From assembly GCF_005144715.1 (NCBI RefSeq), contig NZ_SWKR01000002.1, positions 1,520,545 to 1,584,544 of the forward strand: a stretch of 64,000 bases of DNA, read 5' to 3'. Shown here piece after piece: positions 10,485 to 22,270 of the stretch (position 1 is the first letter of the stretch; every line of letters begins with the position of its first letter). Made by a program: the position numbers and the translations under genes. The DNA comes from Sphingomonas baiyangensis. Its GTDB lineage: Bacteria > Pseudomonadota > Alphaproteobacteria > Sphingomonadales > Sphingomonadaceae. Under the pieces are notes generated by a model. It worked only from the letters and a program-made list of their open reading frames with translations, had not been told where the DNA came from and made no database searches.

Positions 10485-11362
10485 ATGGCCTCTCTCAAGG
10501 CGCTCAAACTGCGGATCGGGTCGGTCAAGTCGACCCAGAAGATCACCAAGGCGATGAAGATGGTCGCCGCCGCCAAGCTGCGCCGCGCGCAGGAAGCGGC
10601 CGAGGCCGGCCGCCCCTATGCCGAGCGCCTTGAGGCGGTGGTGTCGAGCCTCGCCGCCAAGGTGGGCGGTGCCGACAATGCGCCGCTGCTGTTGAAGGGC
10701 ACGGGCAAATCCGACGTACACCTGTTCGTCGTCGCCACCAGCGACAAGGGGCTGGCGGGCGCGTTCAACACCAACATCGCGCGGCTCGCGCGCCGGCGTG
10801 CCGACGAGCTCATCAAGCAGGGCAAGACCGTCCATTTCTACACGATCGGCAAGAAGGGCCGCGGCGTGCTCGCGCGGCTCTATCGCGACCGCATCGTCCA
10901 TTCGGTCGAGCCGGGCGATCTGGGCAAGCTCAAGTTCGACGACGCACGCGGCTATGCCGAGGATCTGGTCGCGCGCTTCGAGGCGGGCGAGTTCGACGTC
11001 GCGCACCTGTTCTACGCCACGTTCAAGACCGTGCTGACGCAGGAGCCGACCGAGGTGCAGCTGCTGCCCGTGCCGGTGCCGCCTGCGGCCGCCGCCGATG
11101 CCGGTGGCGCGGTAGTGGAATATGAGCCCGACGAGGAATCGATCCTCGCCGATCTGCTGCCGCGCGCCATCGCCATCCAGCTCTACCGGGCGATGCGCGA
11201 GAATGCCGCATCGGAGCAGGGCAGCAAAATGACCGCGATGGACAATGCCACGCGCAACGCCGGCGACCTCATCAAGCGCCTGTCGATCGAATATAACCGC
11301 GCGCGTCAGGCCGCGATCACGACCGAGCTGGTCGAGATCATCTCGGGCGCCGAGGCGCTCTG

Positions 11363-11363
<1 letters not shown>
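10485..11363 (+). CDS. atpG: ATP synthase F1 gamma subunit
   Basis: 292 residues. The N-terminal helix MASLKALKLRIGSVKSTQKI and the C-terminal helix ending in TTELVEIISGAEAL form the coiled-coil rotor shaft. KMTAMDNATRNAGDLI matches the conserved C-terminal gamma signature. A segment near residues 195-220 (PVPPAAAADAGGAVVEYEP) looks like a lineage-specific loop. The stop codon overlaps the start of the lipoprotein gene by one base (TGATG), so translation of the two is likely coupled. Confidence 0.98.
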
Positions 11364-13439
<2,076 letters not shown>

Positions 13440-13462
13440 GGTTCGCGGTTCTCCTTCCCCTA

Positions 13463-13488
13463 CCCTCTCCCCTGAAATGGGGAGAGGG
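13463..13488. repeat. 10-bp perfect hairpin between atpD and atpC
   Basis: CCCTCTCCCC (13463-13472) is followed by TGAAAT and GGGGAGAGGG (13479-13488), a perfect stem. There is no T-tract, so it is not a standard terminator. It lies 16 bases before atpC and could lower or protect the distal part of the message. The CCCTCTCCCC type of stem resembles a common intergenic repeat. Confidence 0.7.
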
Positions 13489-13504
13489 CATTCAGGTCTG
13501 TCAG

Positions 13505-13756
13505 ATGCTCCATTTCGAACTCGTCACGCCCGAAAAGCTGGTCCGCTCGGAGGACGTCCACATGGTGGTCGTCCCCGGCACCGAGGGTGATTTCGGCGTG
13601 CTCGAGGGCCATGCGCCGTTCATGTCGACGATCCGCGACGGCGAGTTGCAGGTGCACCGCAGCGCCGGCGGCGCGGTGGAAACGATCCGCATCGAAGGCG
13701 GCTTCGCCGAGGTAAACGCGCGCGGGCTGACGGTGCTGGCCGAAAAGGCCGAGTGA
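13505..13756 (+). CDS. atpC: ATP synthase F1 epsilon subunit, short form
   Basis: 83 residues. It begins [20 protein letters not shown] and covers only the N-terminal beta-sandwich domain ([40 protein letters not shown]). The C-terminal two-helix domain of about 50 residues, which in E. coli inhibits ATP hydrolysis, is absent. Short epsilon subunits are known in alphaproteobacteria, where a separate zeta protein can provide inhibition. It joins gamma to the c-ring. Last gene of the operon. Confidence 0.95.
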   Translation: MLHFELVTPEKLVRSEDVHMVVVPGTEGDFGVLEGHAPFMSTIRDGELQVHRSAGGAVETIRIEGGFAEVNARGLTVLAEKAE

Positions 13757-13769
13757 GGTACCGCTCCTT

Positions 13770-13882
13770 CCCGTTCGTCCCGAGCGCAGTCGAGGGGCTT
13801 TGTCGAGCGTAGCCGAGACTTGCTTCCTACGACCCTTGCCTGTGCCCGGCAAGGTGTCTCGACTTCGCTCGACACGAACGGG
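13770..13882. repeat. Palindromic intergenic repeat after atpC
   Basis: The arm CCCGTTCGTCCCGAGCGCAG at 13770 is matched inverted by CGACTTCGCTCGACACGAAC ending near 13882 (with GGG). An internal partial copy (TGTCGAGCGTAGCCGAGAC) and a 7-bp hairpin (CCTTGCC/GGCAAGG) lie in the middle. It separates atpC from the convergent rsmA and may act as a bidirectional transcript end. It is a second family, different from the repeat at 10389 though sharing TCGA-rich arms. Confidence 0.8.
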
Positions 13883-13898
13883 TTAGGTACGGTGTCCC

Positions 13899-14738
13899 CT
13901 ACCTCGCCGCGTCGAGCACTTTCGCGATCGCACAGTAATCCCCCACCGACAGCGTTTCGGCACGCTGCGTAGCGTCGATCCCCAGTTCCTCGAGCGTGGC
14001 GAGTGCCCCGGGCATCCCCCTGAGGCTCGCGCGCAGCATCTTGCGGCGCTGGCCGAACGCTGCTGCGGTCAGCCGCTCGAGCGTCGCTAGGCGCACGCCC
14101 TCGGGCGGCTCAGCGGGTACGACATGCACCACCGCCGACATCACCTTGGGCGGCGGCGTGAACGCCGAGCGGTGCACGGGCATCGCGATGCGCGGCACGC
14201 TTCGCCACTGCGCGAGCACCGCCAGCCGACCATAGGCATCGCTGTCGGGCGCGGCGACGATGCGATCGGCCACTTCGCGCTGGAACATCAGCGTCAGGCT
14301 CTGCCACCAGGGCTGCCATTCGGCCGAGAGCCAGCTGACGAACAGCTGCGTGCCGACATTATAGGGTAGGTTCGCCACGACATGCGGGCGCCCCTCGAAC
14401 AGCGCGGCATGATCGATCGCCAGCGCATCGCCTTCGATGACGCGCAGCGCCCCCGGCCATGCTTCTCCCAGCTCGGCGAGGGCGGGAATGCAGCGGCGGT
14501 CGCGTTCGATCGCGGTGACGCGCGCGCCCTCGGCAAGTAGCGCACGTGTTAGGCCGCCCGGGCCGGGGCCGATCTCGAGCACCTCGGAACCCGCCAGATC
14601 GCCGGGCACGCGCGCAATGCGGCCAAGCAGCTGCTGGTCGAACAGAAAATTCTGCCCCAGCGCCTTGCTCGCCGTCAGCCCGTGCGTGCGGATGACGTCA
14701 CGCAGCGGCGGCAGCGGCGTCGCCGGCGGAAACGTCAC
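13899..14738 (-). CDS. rsmA: 16S rRNA adenine dimethyltransferase RsmA (KsgA)
   Basis: 279 residues from the GTG at 14738. SAM-binding motif I is [10 protein letters not shown], and the catalytic motif is NLPYNVGTQ. The N-terminal [10 protein letters not shown] is diagnostic for KsgA/RsmA. The enzyme dimethylates two adjacent adenines in helix 45 of 16S rRNA during 30S maturation. The start overlaps the pdxA stop by 4 bases (GTGA). Last gene of the lptD-surA-pdxA-rsmA block. Confidence 0.96.
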   Translation of the reverse strand: MTFPPATPLPPLRDVIRTHGLTASKALGQNFLFDQQLLGRIARVPGDLAGSEVLEIGPGPGGLTRALLAEGARVTAIERDRRCIPALAELGEAWPGALRVIEGDALAIDHAALFEGRPHVVANLPYNVGTQLFVSWLSAEWQPWWQSLTLMFQREVADRIVAAPDSDAYGRLAVLAQWRSVPRIAMPVHRSAFTPPPKVMSAVVHVVPAEPPEGVRLATLERLTAAAFGQRRKMLRASLRGMPGALATLEELGIDATQRAETLSVGDYCAIAKVLDAAR

Positions 14739-15745
14739 TGCGCCCCCTGCTCGCGCGCATACGCCTGTCGCTGCTCGGCGGCGCTCGCGGCCATGCGGAT
14801 CGCCGCGATCATCGCGCCCGGCTCGGCAATGTCGCGTCCCGCGATGCCGAAGGCGGTGCCGTGATCGGGCGAAGTACGCACGATCGGCAGCCCCAGCGTC
14901 ATGTTGACGCCCTCGTCGAAATGCAGCGTCTTGATGGGGATGAGCGCCTGATCGTGATAGCAGCACAAAGCCGCATCATAGGTGGCGCGAGCGCGCGGAT
15001 GGAACATCGTGTCGGCGGCAAGCGGCCCGACGGCGTCGATCCCCTCGTCGCACAGCTGCGCAATCGCGGGGACGAGGATATCGAGCTCCTCGCGACCGAT
15101 CGCACCGTCCTCGCCGGCATGCGGATTGACGCCGGCGAAGGCGAGACGCGGTCGCTCGATGCCGAAATTGCGCGTCAGCCCGCGCGCGGTGACGCGCGCC
15201 TTGGCGAGCACAAGGTCGACCGAGAGCAGCCCGCTGACGGCGGCGAGCGGTACGTGCGTGGTGATCGGCACGACGCGCAGCGTGGGTCCGGCGAGCATCA
15301 TCACCGCATTGTCGGGCGCGATGCCGCAGCGCTCGGCGATGAACTCGGTCTGGCCGGGATGGCGAAAACCGATGCGATAGAGCTCGACCTTCGAGACGGG
15401 CGCCGTCACCAGCGCGCGCGCCGCGCCCGATCGCGTCAGCCCTACCGCGAGCTCGAGCGCGTCGTGCGCGGCGCGGGCGCTTTCGCCATCGGGATGGCCA
15501 GGCTCGATCGCGCGGGCACCGCTGCCGCCGAATACGGGCAAGGCCTCGTCGAAGGCGGCGGCGGCGCGGGCGGGATCGTCGATCGGCGCGATCGGCCCCG
15601 ACCACACGCGCGCGATGGCGCGGGCGTCGCCCACCGCGAAGAACGGCGCGAGCGCGTGCTGCTGCCGCGCGCTCCACGCCTTTGCCACGATTTCAGGACC
15701 GATACCCGCCGGATCGCCCAGTGCGACTGCCAGCGGGCGGATCAT
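14735..15745 (-). CDS. pdxA: 4-hydroxythreonine-4-phosphate dehydrogenase PdxA
   Basis: 336 residues from the ATG at 15745 ([19 protein letters not shown]). The opening [10 protein letters not shown] is the family signature. Metal-binding His residues are in [20 protein letters not shown] and [10 protein letters not shown]. It oxidises 4-phosphohydroxy-L-threonine in pyridoxal phosphate synthesis, in the cytoplasm. It follows surA by 22 bases and overlaps rsmA by 4, consistent with one transcript. Confidence 0.96.
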   Translation of the reverse strand: MIRPLAVALGDPAGIGPEIVAKAWSARQQHALAPFFAVGDARAIARVWSGPIAPIDDPARAAAAFDEALPVFGGSGARAIEPGHPDGESARAAHDALELAVGLTRSGAARALVTAPVSKVELYRIGFRHPGQTEFIAERCGIAPDNAVMMLAGPTLRVVPITTHVPLAAVSGLLSVDLVLAKARVTARGLTRNFGIERPRLAFAGVNPHAGEDGAIGREELDILVPAIAQLCDEGIDAVGPLAADTMFHPRARATYDAALCCYHDQALIPIKTLHFDEGVNMTLGLPIVRTSPDHGTAFGIAGRDIAEPGAMIAAIRMAASAAEQRQAYAREQGAQ

Positions 15746-15767
15746 CGCCGCCTTGCTCCCGCGACGC

Positions 15768-17123
15768 TCACCGATAGTCCACGATCGCGTCGCGCCGCAG
15801 ATCGCGCAGCATGCGCTGCGCGCGCAGGTTGACTCGCTCGCGCTCGAGCCCCGCCTGGATCTGGTCGGCCGAAGGCAGTGCGGCGCCTGCTGCGTCGTCG
15901 CGCCCGCACAGCACCAGCGCGCGGATGCCATCTTCGGGCGTACCGAAAGGCGGCGTCGACTGGCCGATCCGGAGATTGAGCATGATCTCCTGCAACTGCG
16001 GCGGCAAATCGCGCACGCGGATCGCGTCGTTGTCGACGACTTCGGCGCCGATCGACTGCGCGACCTTGTTGACGTCGCCGCAGCCCTGGATCGTCTGCGT
16101 GACGGCGGCGAACTGCTGCGCGCGCTCCTGCAGCTGCGTCTGGCTCAGTCCGCCGGGGAACTTCACCGAGATCTGGCGCAAGGCAAGCTGCGAGTCGCGC
16201 GGATCGGCGGTCAGCACCTGCCGGCGATCGACCATGTAGAGGATCGAGTAACCGCCCGGCACTTCGATCGGACCGGCGATCTGGCCGACCTGCATCTGCT
16301 GCGCGGCCTCGGCGAGCGGCGCCGGCAGCACCGCCGGGCGCACCCAGTCGAGATCGCCGTCGACCGCGCGCGTCGATGCTTCGGAAAAGGTACGCGCGAA
16401 ATATTCGAAGGGCGCGCCGCCGCGCATCTGCTCGATCATCTTGGCGGCGTTGCCCGCCACCACCTGCGCGCGATCGGGCGTGGCAGAGAGGTAGATTTCC
16501 TTGAGGTGATATTCCTCGGTGCCCTTGGCCTGTTCAAGCCGCGCGATGATGGCGTTCACTTCCTCGTCGCCAACGCTGATGAACGGCTCGACGCGCCGGC
16601 GCAGCAGCCGCGTCCAGGCAAGCTCGCCCTCGATCTGGCGGCGCAGCGTGCGCTCGGACGAGCCGATCGAATCGAGAAAGGCGCTCATCTCGGCGGGCGA
16701 GCGCTGGAAGTTGCGCGCGACGCGCGCATAGCTCTGATCGATCTCGCCGGGCGTGACCTTGATGTCGTTGTTGGCGGCTTCCTGGATCTGGAGCGTCTCG
16801 TCGATGATCTGGCGGAGGATCTGCAGGCGCAACTGCTCGCGCTGCTCGGGCGGTACGGCGACGCCGCGTAGCCCGGTAACCATCTGGATACGGTGATCGA
16901 TGTCGGTGCCGGTGATGACGGCATCGTTGACGATCGCGGTGGCGGTGCGGATGTTGGGATCGACCTTGCCGAGCACCTGCACATTCTCGGGCAGATCGAG
17001 GCCGGCGCCGGCGGGGGCGCCCTGCTGCGCCGCATCGGGCACGGTCTGCGCGGTCGCAAGGCCGGTGAACCCGGCCGCCATGCACGCGGCGATCGCCGCC
17101 CAGGGCAAACGCTTGTCCATCAT
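15768..17123 (-). CDS. surA: Periplasmic peptidyl-prolyl isomerase / chaperone SurA
   Basis: 451 residues from the ATG pair at 17123 (MMDKRLPWAAIAACMAAGF), which gives a good Sec signal peptide ending near ATAQ. An ATG at 17144 would add seven residues and is the main alternative. The SurA N-domain helices run through about residue 190 (LRLQILRQIIDETLQIQEAA). A parvulin domain follows with EEYHLKEIYLSATPD, and DGDLDWVRPAVL matches its typical GGDLGW motif. It escorts outer-membrane proteins, especially LptD, through the periplasm. Confidence 0.92.
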   Translation of the reverse strand: MMDKRLPWAAIAACMAAGFTGLATAQTVPDAAQQGAPAGAGLDLPENVQVLGKVDPNIRTATAIVNDAVITGTDIDHRIQMVTGLRGVAVPPEQREQLRLQILRQIIDETLQIQEAANNDIKVTPGEIDQSYARVARNFQRSPAEMSAFLDSIGSSERTLRRQIEGELAWTRLLRRRVEPFISVGDEEVNAIIARLEQAKGTEEYHLKEIYLSATPDRAQVVAGNAAKMIEQMRGGAPFEYFARTFSEASTRAVDGDLDWVRPAVLPAPLAEAAQQMQVGQIAGPIEVPGGYSILYMVDRRQVLTADPRDSQLALRQISVKFPGGLSQTQLQERAQQFAAVTQTIQGCGDVNKVAQSIGAEVVDNDAIRVRDLPPQLQEIMLNLRIGQSTPPFGTPEDGIRALVLCGRDDAAGAALPSADQIQAGLERERVNLRAQRMLRDLRRDAIVDYR

Positions 17124-17207
17124 CTTCAAATCCGAAACCCTCATATCGTGCACGCGCCGGCGATCGGCCGACGGGGTGCGCATAGAAACCGGTTGCTGAA
17201 CCTCGCC

Positions 17208-19463
17208 TTAGCGCCCCAGATTGGTGAGCGCCAGCGTGAGCAGGAAGCTGTTGCCGCGCCGCGCATCGCCCGTGTCCTGATAATCGCGCCGCCACGTCAC
17301 GCCAAGGCGAAGGCAATCATCCTCATATTGCACGCCCAGCCGGTGGCGGATCGGCTCAAACCCGTCGGACAGGCTGAGCGGGTCCTCGGCGGCATCGGTG
17401 AGGTCGACGATCGCCGAGCCGTGCAGCGACCAGAAATTGGCGAAGGCCACGCGCCCTCCGATGCGCGCCTCCTCGCGGTCGCGCAGATCCTCAAGCTCGG
17501 GGCCGATGTTGCGGTTGAGGCGCAGATAGCCGAGCGTCAGATAGCTGCGCCGCGATCCGATAGTGGCGTCCACCTCGTTGCGGCGCACGGCGAAACTGTC
17601 CTTGTCGAGCCGGTAGCGATGCGTGAAGCTCACGAGCTGGCGGAAGCGCACCTCGGTCCGGCCGACGAAGTCGGACCAGCGGTCGGTGAGGCCGGTGCCG
17701 TCGGGGAAGATCGAGGCGCGCTCGATCAGGCGATAGCTCTGACCGATATTGGCGCTGATCGCGATGCCCGGCAGATCGAGCGCGTAATCGAGGCCGTAGG
17801 TGAAGCGCGTCGAATCCTCGAACCGGTCGTAGCCGGGGAAGCGGTTGAGCGCGAACAGGTTCGAGTCTTCCAGATCGACGGCGCGCGCGTCTTCGTTGGG
17901 GATGTCGAGATTGCGGATGCGCGGGGCGGCCACCACCTGCACGCGCGGCGTGAAGCGCTGCGTGCCGCCGAACGCGGTGCCGATGAACGGCCATTTGACG
18001 TCGACCGCGACAGCGCCGATCGCGCGCGACGAGAAGCCCTCGCTGCCGCGATAGAGCGGCACCGTCGTCGCCAGCGTGTCCGACGTGTTGTAGATGTCGC
18101 CACGGCCGAAAGCGCTGAAGGTGACTTCCTGCCCCAGCGTGGTGATGCGGCGCAGCTCCCACAATGCCGAGGCGAAGGCGCGCTGCGTATCCTGCCCGCC
18201 GTCGCGCGCGATGCCGAGGCTGTTGAGTTGCAGCGTCACGCGTCCGCCGAGCAGCGGATCGTCGATCCGGCGGCGATAGTCGATCTCGGGCAACGCGACC
18301 GGCTGGACCTGCCCGGTATCGTCGAGCCGCAGCGACTGCACCGCCCAGCCGTTGATCGCGAAATAGCTGTCGCGGTCGATCCGCATCACCCCGACATTGC
18401 TGCGCAGCCGGTCGTCGCGGCTGATGTCGTAGCGCCTGAGGAAGGTGCGATCGGTGGTGAGCCGCACCGATGCGTGCGCCGACCATTCGGGGCTGAACTG
18501 CGCGCGTCCCGACGCATCGAGATAGCCGCGAAACGCATTCTCGCTCGACGGCACCAGCGTGGGATCGGTGAGCAGGTCGTCGCTGCGGCGGCTGTACGCG
18601 CCGTAGGCAGTTACGCGATACGCGCCCACGCTCTCCAGTGCGGCATAATCGACCTGGAGCATCGGCAGCGCATTGGTGAACAGGCGCGGCGTAATCGTGA
18701 GATCGCGGTTGGTGCCGAGATTGAAATGATAGGGCAGCGCGAACTCGAAGCCGTTGACGCGATCGATGCGGAACTCGGGCGCAAGCACGCCGGCGGCGCT
18801 GCGATCGCCCACCACATGGCTGAATACCGGCAGCGGCAGCGAAATGCCGAGGATGGTGACGCGCGCGCCGCGATAGCGGATGCGCTCGCGCGCCGGATCG
18901 TAGGTCACCTCGTCGGCGGTGATCTTCCAGCTCGGCTCCTTGGGGCAGCCCGCCGAATTGACGACCGAGCAGGGCGTGTAGGCGGCGCGCGTCACGCGGA
19001 TGACGCCGCCCTCCTCGCGCACGCCGCGCTCGGCGGCCAGCCGCCCGCCCTGCTCGAGCACCACCAGCATGTTGCTGACGACGCCGTCGCGCAGGCTGTC
19101 GGTCAGCTCGATACGGTCGCCATAGGCTACATCGCCCTCGGGATTGGTGACGGCGATATTGCCCTCGGCGACGACCTGGCCGGTCCCCCGGTTCCACGTC
19201 ACGCGATCGGCGCGCAGCCGCTGGCCCTGCCGCACGAGCCGCACGTCGCCGGTCGCCTCGACGGTCTCGCTATTGGTGTCGTATTCGAGCACGTCGGCGG
19301 AGAAGTCGATCGTGTCGGGATCGGCGGCCGGCGGCTGGCCCGGCGCCACGACCGGCGGCGGCAGCGGCGTCGCGCGGTCCTGCAGCTCCTGCGCGGCGGC
19401 CGCGCTGGCGAACGGCAGCATCAAAGGCAGCGCGGCGATACGCAACAGGGCCAGGCGCTTCAC
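17208..19463 (-). CDS. lptD: LPS-assembly outer-membrane protein LptD
   Basis: 751 residues from the GTG at 19463 (AAGGGGA precedes it). The first 25 residues form a signal peptide ending ASAAAAQ. Residues about 45-190 are an OstA-like beta-jellyroll (TIDFSADVLEYDTNSETVEA). The C-terminal beta-barrel contains aromatic-alternating strands to the end, LLTLALTNLGR. CSVVNSAGC supplies Cys residues of the type that form LptD disulfides. With LptE it inserts LPS into the outer leaflet. First gene of a minus-strand operon with surA, 84 bases apart. Confidence 0.94.
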   Translation of the reverse strand: MKRLALLRIAALPLMLPFASAAAAQELQDRATPLPPPVVAPGQPPAADPDTIDFSADVLEYDTNSETVEATGDVRLVRQGQRLRADRVTWNRGTGQVVAEGNIAVTNPEGDVAYGDRIELTDSLRDGVVSNMLVVLEQGGRLAAERGVREEGGVIRVTRAAYTPCSVVNSAGCPKEPSWKITADEVTYDPARERIRYRGARVTILGISLPLPVFSHVVGDRSAAGVLAPEFRIDRVNGFEFALPYHFNLGTNRDLTITPRLFTNALPMLQVDYAALESVGAYRVTAYGAYSRRSDDLLTDPTLVPSSENAFRGYLDASGRAQFSPEWSAHASVRLTTDRTFLRRYDISRDDRLRSNVGVMRIDRDSYFAINGWAVQSLRLDDTGQVQPVALPEIDYRRRIDDPLLGGRVTLQLNSLGIARDGGQDTQRAFASALWELRRITTLGQEVTFSAFGRGDIYNTSDTLATTVPLYRGSEGFSSRAIGAVAVDVKWPFIGTAFGGTQRFTPRVQVVAAPRIRNLDIPNEDARAVDLEDSNLFALNRFPGYDRFEDSTRFTYGLDYALDLPGIAISANIGQSYRLIERASIFPDGTGLTDRWSDFVGRTEVRFRQLVSFTHRYRLDKDSFAVRRNEVDATIGSRRSYLTLGYLRLNRNIGPELEDLRDREEARIGGRVAFANFWSLHGSAIVDLTDAAEDPLSLSDGFEPIRHRLGVQYEDDCLRLGVTWRRDYQDTGDARRGNSFLLTLALTNLGR

Positions 19464-19633
19464 GGTTCGTACTTCCCCTTCAGCCGCGGCGCGCGCCGGC
19501 GGGCCGAACCCTATCGCACCGGGCGCGCCGGTGCGCAATCGCCGCAAGGCGTTGCCCCGCCCGGGTACGCCACCTAGATGGAGGCGGTCGCAGCGCACCC
19601 GCCGGGCGCGCCCAACCGGAGACCCTTGCCAGC

Positions 19634-21100
19634 ATGAAGATCGCTTTCGCCGCGTCGCCCCCCGCCGATCCCGAATCGCGCGCCATCGCGGTGCCCAAGG
19701 GCGGCGCCCCGACGCTCGACGCGCTCGATGCAGGCACGCAGGCGCTGGTGCGCGGCGCAGCGGCGAGCGCGCGGTTCGAGGGCGAAGCCGGCAGCATCGC
19801 CGAGATTTTTGTGCCGCGCGAAGGCGGCGCGGGCCGCGTGCTGCTGCTGGGCACGGGCAGCGGCGACGAGAGCGACATGGAAAAGGCCGGGGGCGCACTC
19901 GCCGCTCGCTATCTGACCGCCGGCATCGCCGACATCGTGCTCGACGTGGCGCCCGCCGAGGCGACCGCCAAGGCGGTGGCACGGCTGGCGGGTGCCGCCG
20001 CGCAGCGCGCATGGCGCTTCGACGTCTATCGCACGACGCTGCCCGAGCGGCAGAAGCCGACGCTCGAGACGCTGACGATCACCGGTGCCCCCGATGGCAC
20101 CGATGCTGCGTGGACCGATGCCGACGCGCTGACCGGGGGCCTCGAACTAACGCGCACGCTCGTCTCCGAGCCACCCAACATCCTCTACCCCGAAAGCTTC
20201 GTCGAGCGCTGTCGCGAGCTCGAGGCGATGGGCGTTACGCTCACCATCCTCGACGAAGCGGCGATGGCCGAGCTGGGCATGGGTGCGCTGCTGGGGGTCA
20301 GCCGGGGATCGGTGCGCGAGGCGCGCATCCTCGCGATGCACTGGAACGGCAAAGGGGGCGACGCCAAGCCCGATCTGGCGCTGGTCGGCAAGGGCGTGAC
20401 CTTCGATACGGGCGGCATCTCGCTCAAGCCCGGCGCAGGCATGGAAGACATGAAGTGGGACATGGGCGGCGCCGGCGCGGTGGCGGGCGCGATGAAGGCG
20501 ATCGCCGGGCGCAAGGCCAAGGCCAACGTCGTCGGCGTCGTCGGGCTGGTCGAGAACATGCCCGACGGCAACGCGCAGCGGCCGGGCGACGTCGTAACCT
20601 CGATGTCGGGCAAGACGATCGAGGTCATCAATACCGATGCCGAAGGGCGGCTGGTGCTGTGCGACGTCATCACGTGGGTGCAGCAGACCTACAGCCCCGG
20701 CACGATCGTCGACCTCGCGACGCTGACGGGGGCGATGATTATCGCGCTCGGCAACGAGCATGGCGGGCTGTTCGCCAATGACGACACGCTCGCCGACGAG
20801 CTGCTTGCCGCCTCGCGCGCCACGGGCGACGGGCTGTGGCGCTTCCCGCTCTCGCCCGCCTACGACAAGCTCATCGATTCGCCGATCGCCGACATGAAGA
20901 ATGTCGGGCCGCGCGGCGCAGGCTCGATCACCGCGGCGCAGTTCATCCAGCGCTTCGTCGACGAGGGCGTGCGCTGGGCGCATCTCGACATCGCGGGCAT
21001 GGTCTGGGCCGACAAGCCGGGCACCTGCTACAACAAGGGTGCGACGGGCTTCGGCGTGCGCCTGCTCGACCGGCTGGTGCGCGACCGCTTCGAGGGGTAG
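19634..21100 (+). CDS. pepA: Leucyl aminopeptidase PepA (M17)
   Basis: 488 residues. Zinc-site motifs are VGKGVTFDTGGISLKPG and the M17 signature NTDAEGRLVL, with the catalytic Lys and Arg in the usual order. The N-terminal macro-like domain is about 170 residues. It removes N-terminal residues from peptides in the cytoplasm; some PepA also bind DNA at xer sites. It is divergent from lptD across 170 bases and is followed by holC, the classic pepA-holC pair. Confidence 0.96.
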   Translation: MKIAFAASPPADPESRAIAVPKGGAPTLDALDAGTQALVRGAAASARFEGEAGSIAEIFVPREGGAGRVLLLGTGSGDESDMEKAGGALAARYLTAGIADIVLDVAPAEATAKAVARLAGAAAQRAWRFDVYRTTLPERQKPTLETLTITGAPDGTDAAWTDADALTGGLELTRTLVSEPPNILYPESFVERCRELEAMGVTLTILDEAAMAELGMGALLGVSRGSVREARILAMHWNGKGGDAKPDLALVGKGVTFDTGGISLKPGAGMEDMKWDMGGAGAVAGAMKAIAGRKAKANVVGVVGLVENMPDGNAQRPGDVVTSMSGKTIEVINTDAEGRLVLCDVITWVQQTYSPGTIVDLATLTGAMIIALGNEHGGLFANDDTLADELLAASRATGDGLWRFPLSPAYDKLIDSPIADMKNVGPRGAGSITAAQFIQRFVDEGVRWAHLDIAGMVWADKPGTCYNKGATGFGVRLLDRLVRDRFEG

Positions 21101-21123
21101 GCGCGCGAGCGGAGGGGCGAGCC

Positions 21124-21561
21124 ATGCAGGTCGATTTCTACCAGTTGACGCTGCGCCCGCTCGAACGCGCTCTGCCGCAGATCGCCGAGAAGGTGCTGGC
21201 AGGCGGCACCCGGCTGCTGGTGGTCGCTGCCGATGCACGCCAGCGCGCCGCACTCGACCGAATGCTGTGGACCTATGCACCCGAGAGCTTCCTGCCGCAC
21301 GGCCAGGCGGGCGGCGGCGACGAGGCGGCGCAGCCGGTGCTGATCGCCGAGCATCCCGTCGCCGCCAATGGCGCGACGATGATCGCGCTCGTCGACGGCG
21401 AGTGGCGCGACGCCGCACTCGGCTTCGACCGCGCCTTTCATTTCTTCGACGACGGCTCGATCGCGGCGGCGCGCGATGCGTGGAAGGCGCTGGCCGAACG
21501 CGAAGGCGTCGAGCGGCGCTACTGGAAGCAGACCGAGCGCGGCTGGGAACAGGCGGCGTAG
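21124..21561 (+). CDS. holC: DNA polymerase III chi subunit HolC
   Basis: 145 residues from the ATG at 21124. Starts VDFYQL, then the chi fold with LLVVAADARQRAALDRMLWT, followed by SFLPHG and PVLIAEHP, all hallmarks of HolC. It links the clamp loader to single-strand binding protein at the replication fork. A gap of 23 bases from pepA and conserved pepA-holC pairing support the call. Confidence 0.93.
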   Translation: MQVDFYQLTLRPLERALPQIAEKVLAGGTRLLVVAADARQRAALDRMLWTYAPESFLPHGQAGGGDEAAQPVLIAEHPVAANGATMIALVDGEWRDAALGFDRAFHFFDDGSIAAARDAWKALAEREGVERRYWKQTERGWEQAA

Positions 21562-21668
21562 GAGCGGAGCCGGCCCGGTCCCCCGCGCGGCTTGCATCGC
21601 CGCGCGCGCGAGACTAGGGGAGCGCCACTTTTCCAAGCCACCGCAAACCTGAAGGAGCCGCGACCGCC

Positions 21669-22091
21669 ATGGCCGCCAACCGTACCTTTTCGATCATCAA
21701 GCCCGATGCCACGCGCCGCAACCTGACGGGCGCCGTCACCAAGATGCTCGAGGAAGCCGGCCTGCGCGTCGTCGCTTCGAAGCGCATTCAGATGACGCGC
21801 GAGCAGGCCGAGGGCTTTTACGGCGTCCACCGCGAGCGCCCCTTCTTCAACGACCTGGTCGAGTTCATGATCTCGGGCCCGGTGGTGGTGCAGGTGCTCG
21901 AAGGCGAGAACGCCGTGCAGCGCAACCGCGACATCATGGGCGCCACCAACCCCGCCAATGCCGAGCCGGGCACGATCCGCAAGGAACTGGCCGAATCGAT
22001 CGAGGCCAATTCGGTGCACGGATCGGATTCGGACGAGAACGCCGCGATCGAGATCGCGTATTTCTTCAACGACGACGAAATCGTCGGCTGA
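21669..22091 (+). CDS. ndk: Nucleoside diphosphate kinase
   Basis: 140 residues. [13 protein letters not shown] opens the fold. The usual NPAEAAPGTIR motif appears as [11 protein letters not shown]. The catalytic His is in [12 protein letters not shown]. It transfers gamma phosphate between nucleoside triphosphates and diphosphates in the cytoplasm. Ribosome binding site GAAGGAG is at 21651-21657. Followed by a cluster of hairpin repeats. Confidence 0.98.
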   Translation: MAANRTFSIIKPDATRRNLTGAVTKMLEEAGLRVVASKRIQMTREQAEGFYGVHRERPFFNDLVEFMISGPVVVQVLEGENAVQRNRDIMGATNPANAEPGTIRKELAESIEANSVHGSDSDENAAIEIAYFFNDDEIVG

Positions 22092-22100
22092 ATGCCAAGC

Positions 22101-22126
22101 GTCGCCCCAGCGAAAGCTGGGGTGAC
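22101..22126 (+). terminator. GNRA-capped hairpin after ndk
   Basis: GTCGCCCCAGC pairs with GCTGGGGTGAC around a GAAA tetraloop, about eleven pairs including one G-T. It starts 10 bases after the ndk stop codon. There is no U-tract, so it is more likely an mRNA-end stabiliser or a repeated element than a full intrinsic terminator; CCCCAGC-GAAA-GCTGGGG stems recur widely in sphingomonads. Confidence 0.6.
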
Positions 22127-22137
22127 GAGTGAGGGTA

Positions 22138-22270
22138 AGTCTCCCCTCCCTGCAAGGGAGGGGTCGGGGGTGGGTCGGGTCCGGGTGGCACGGCGACCGC
22201 CGCGCACGACTGCGCAGTATCGCGAGCACGCCACCCACCCCCAGCCCCTCCCTTGCAGGGAGGGGAGTCT
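22138..22270. repeat. Long imperfect inverted repeat (MITE-like) between ndk and the YjbR-like gene
   Basis: The left arm at 22139-22175 begins GTCTCCCCTCCCTGCAAGGG and runs into a G-rich stretch (GGGGTCGGGGGTGGGT). The right arm at 22231-22269 is its near-perfect inverse, ending CAGGGAGGGGAGTC. Each arm also folds on itself (CCCCTCCCT/AGGGAGGGG). The 55-base centre carries no coding sequence. Size and symmetry fit a small non-autonomous element; no target duplication is obvious. Confidence 0.75.
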
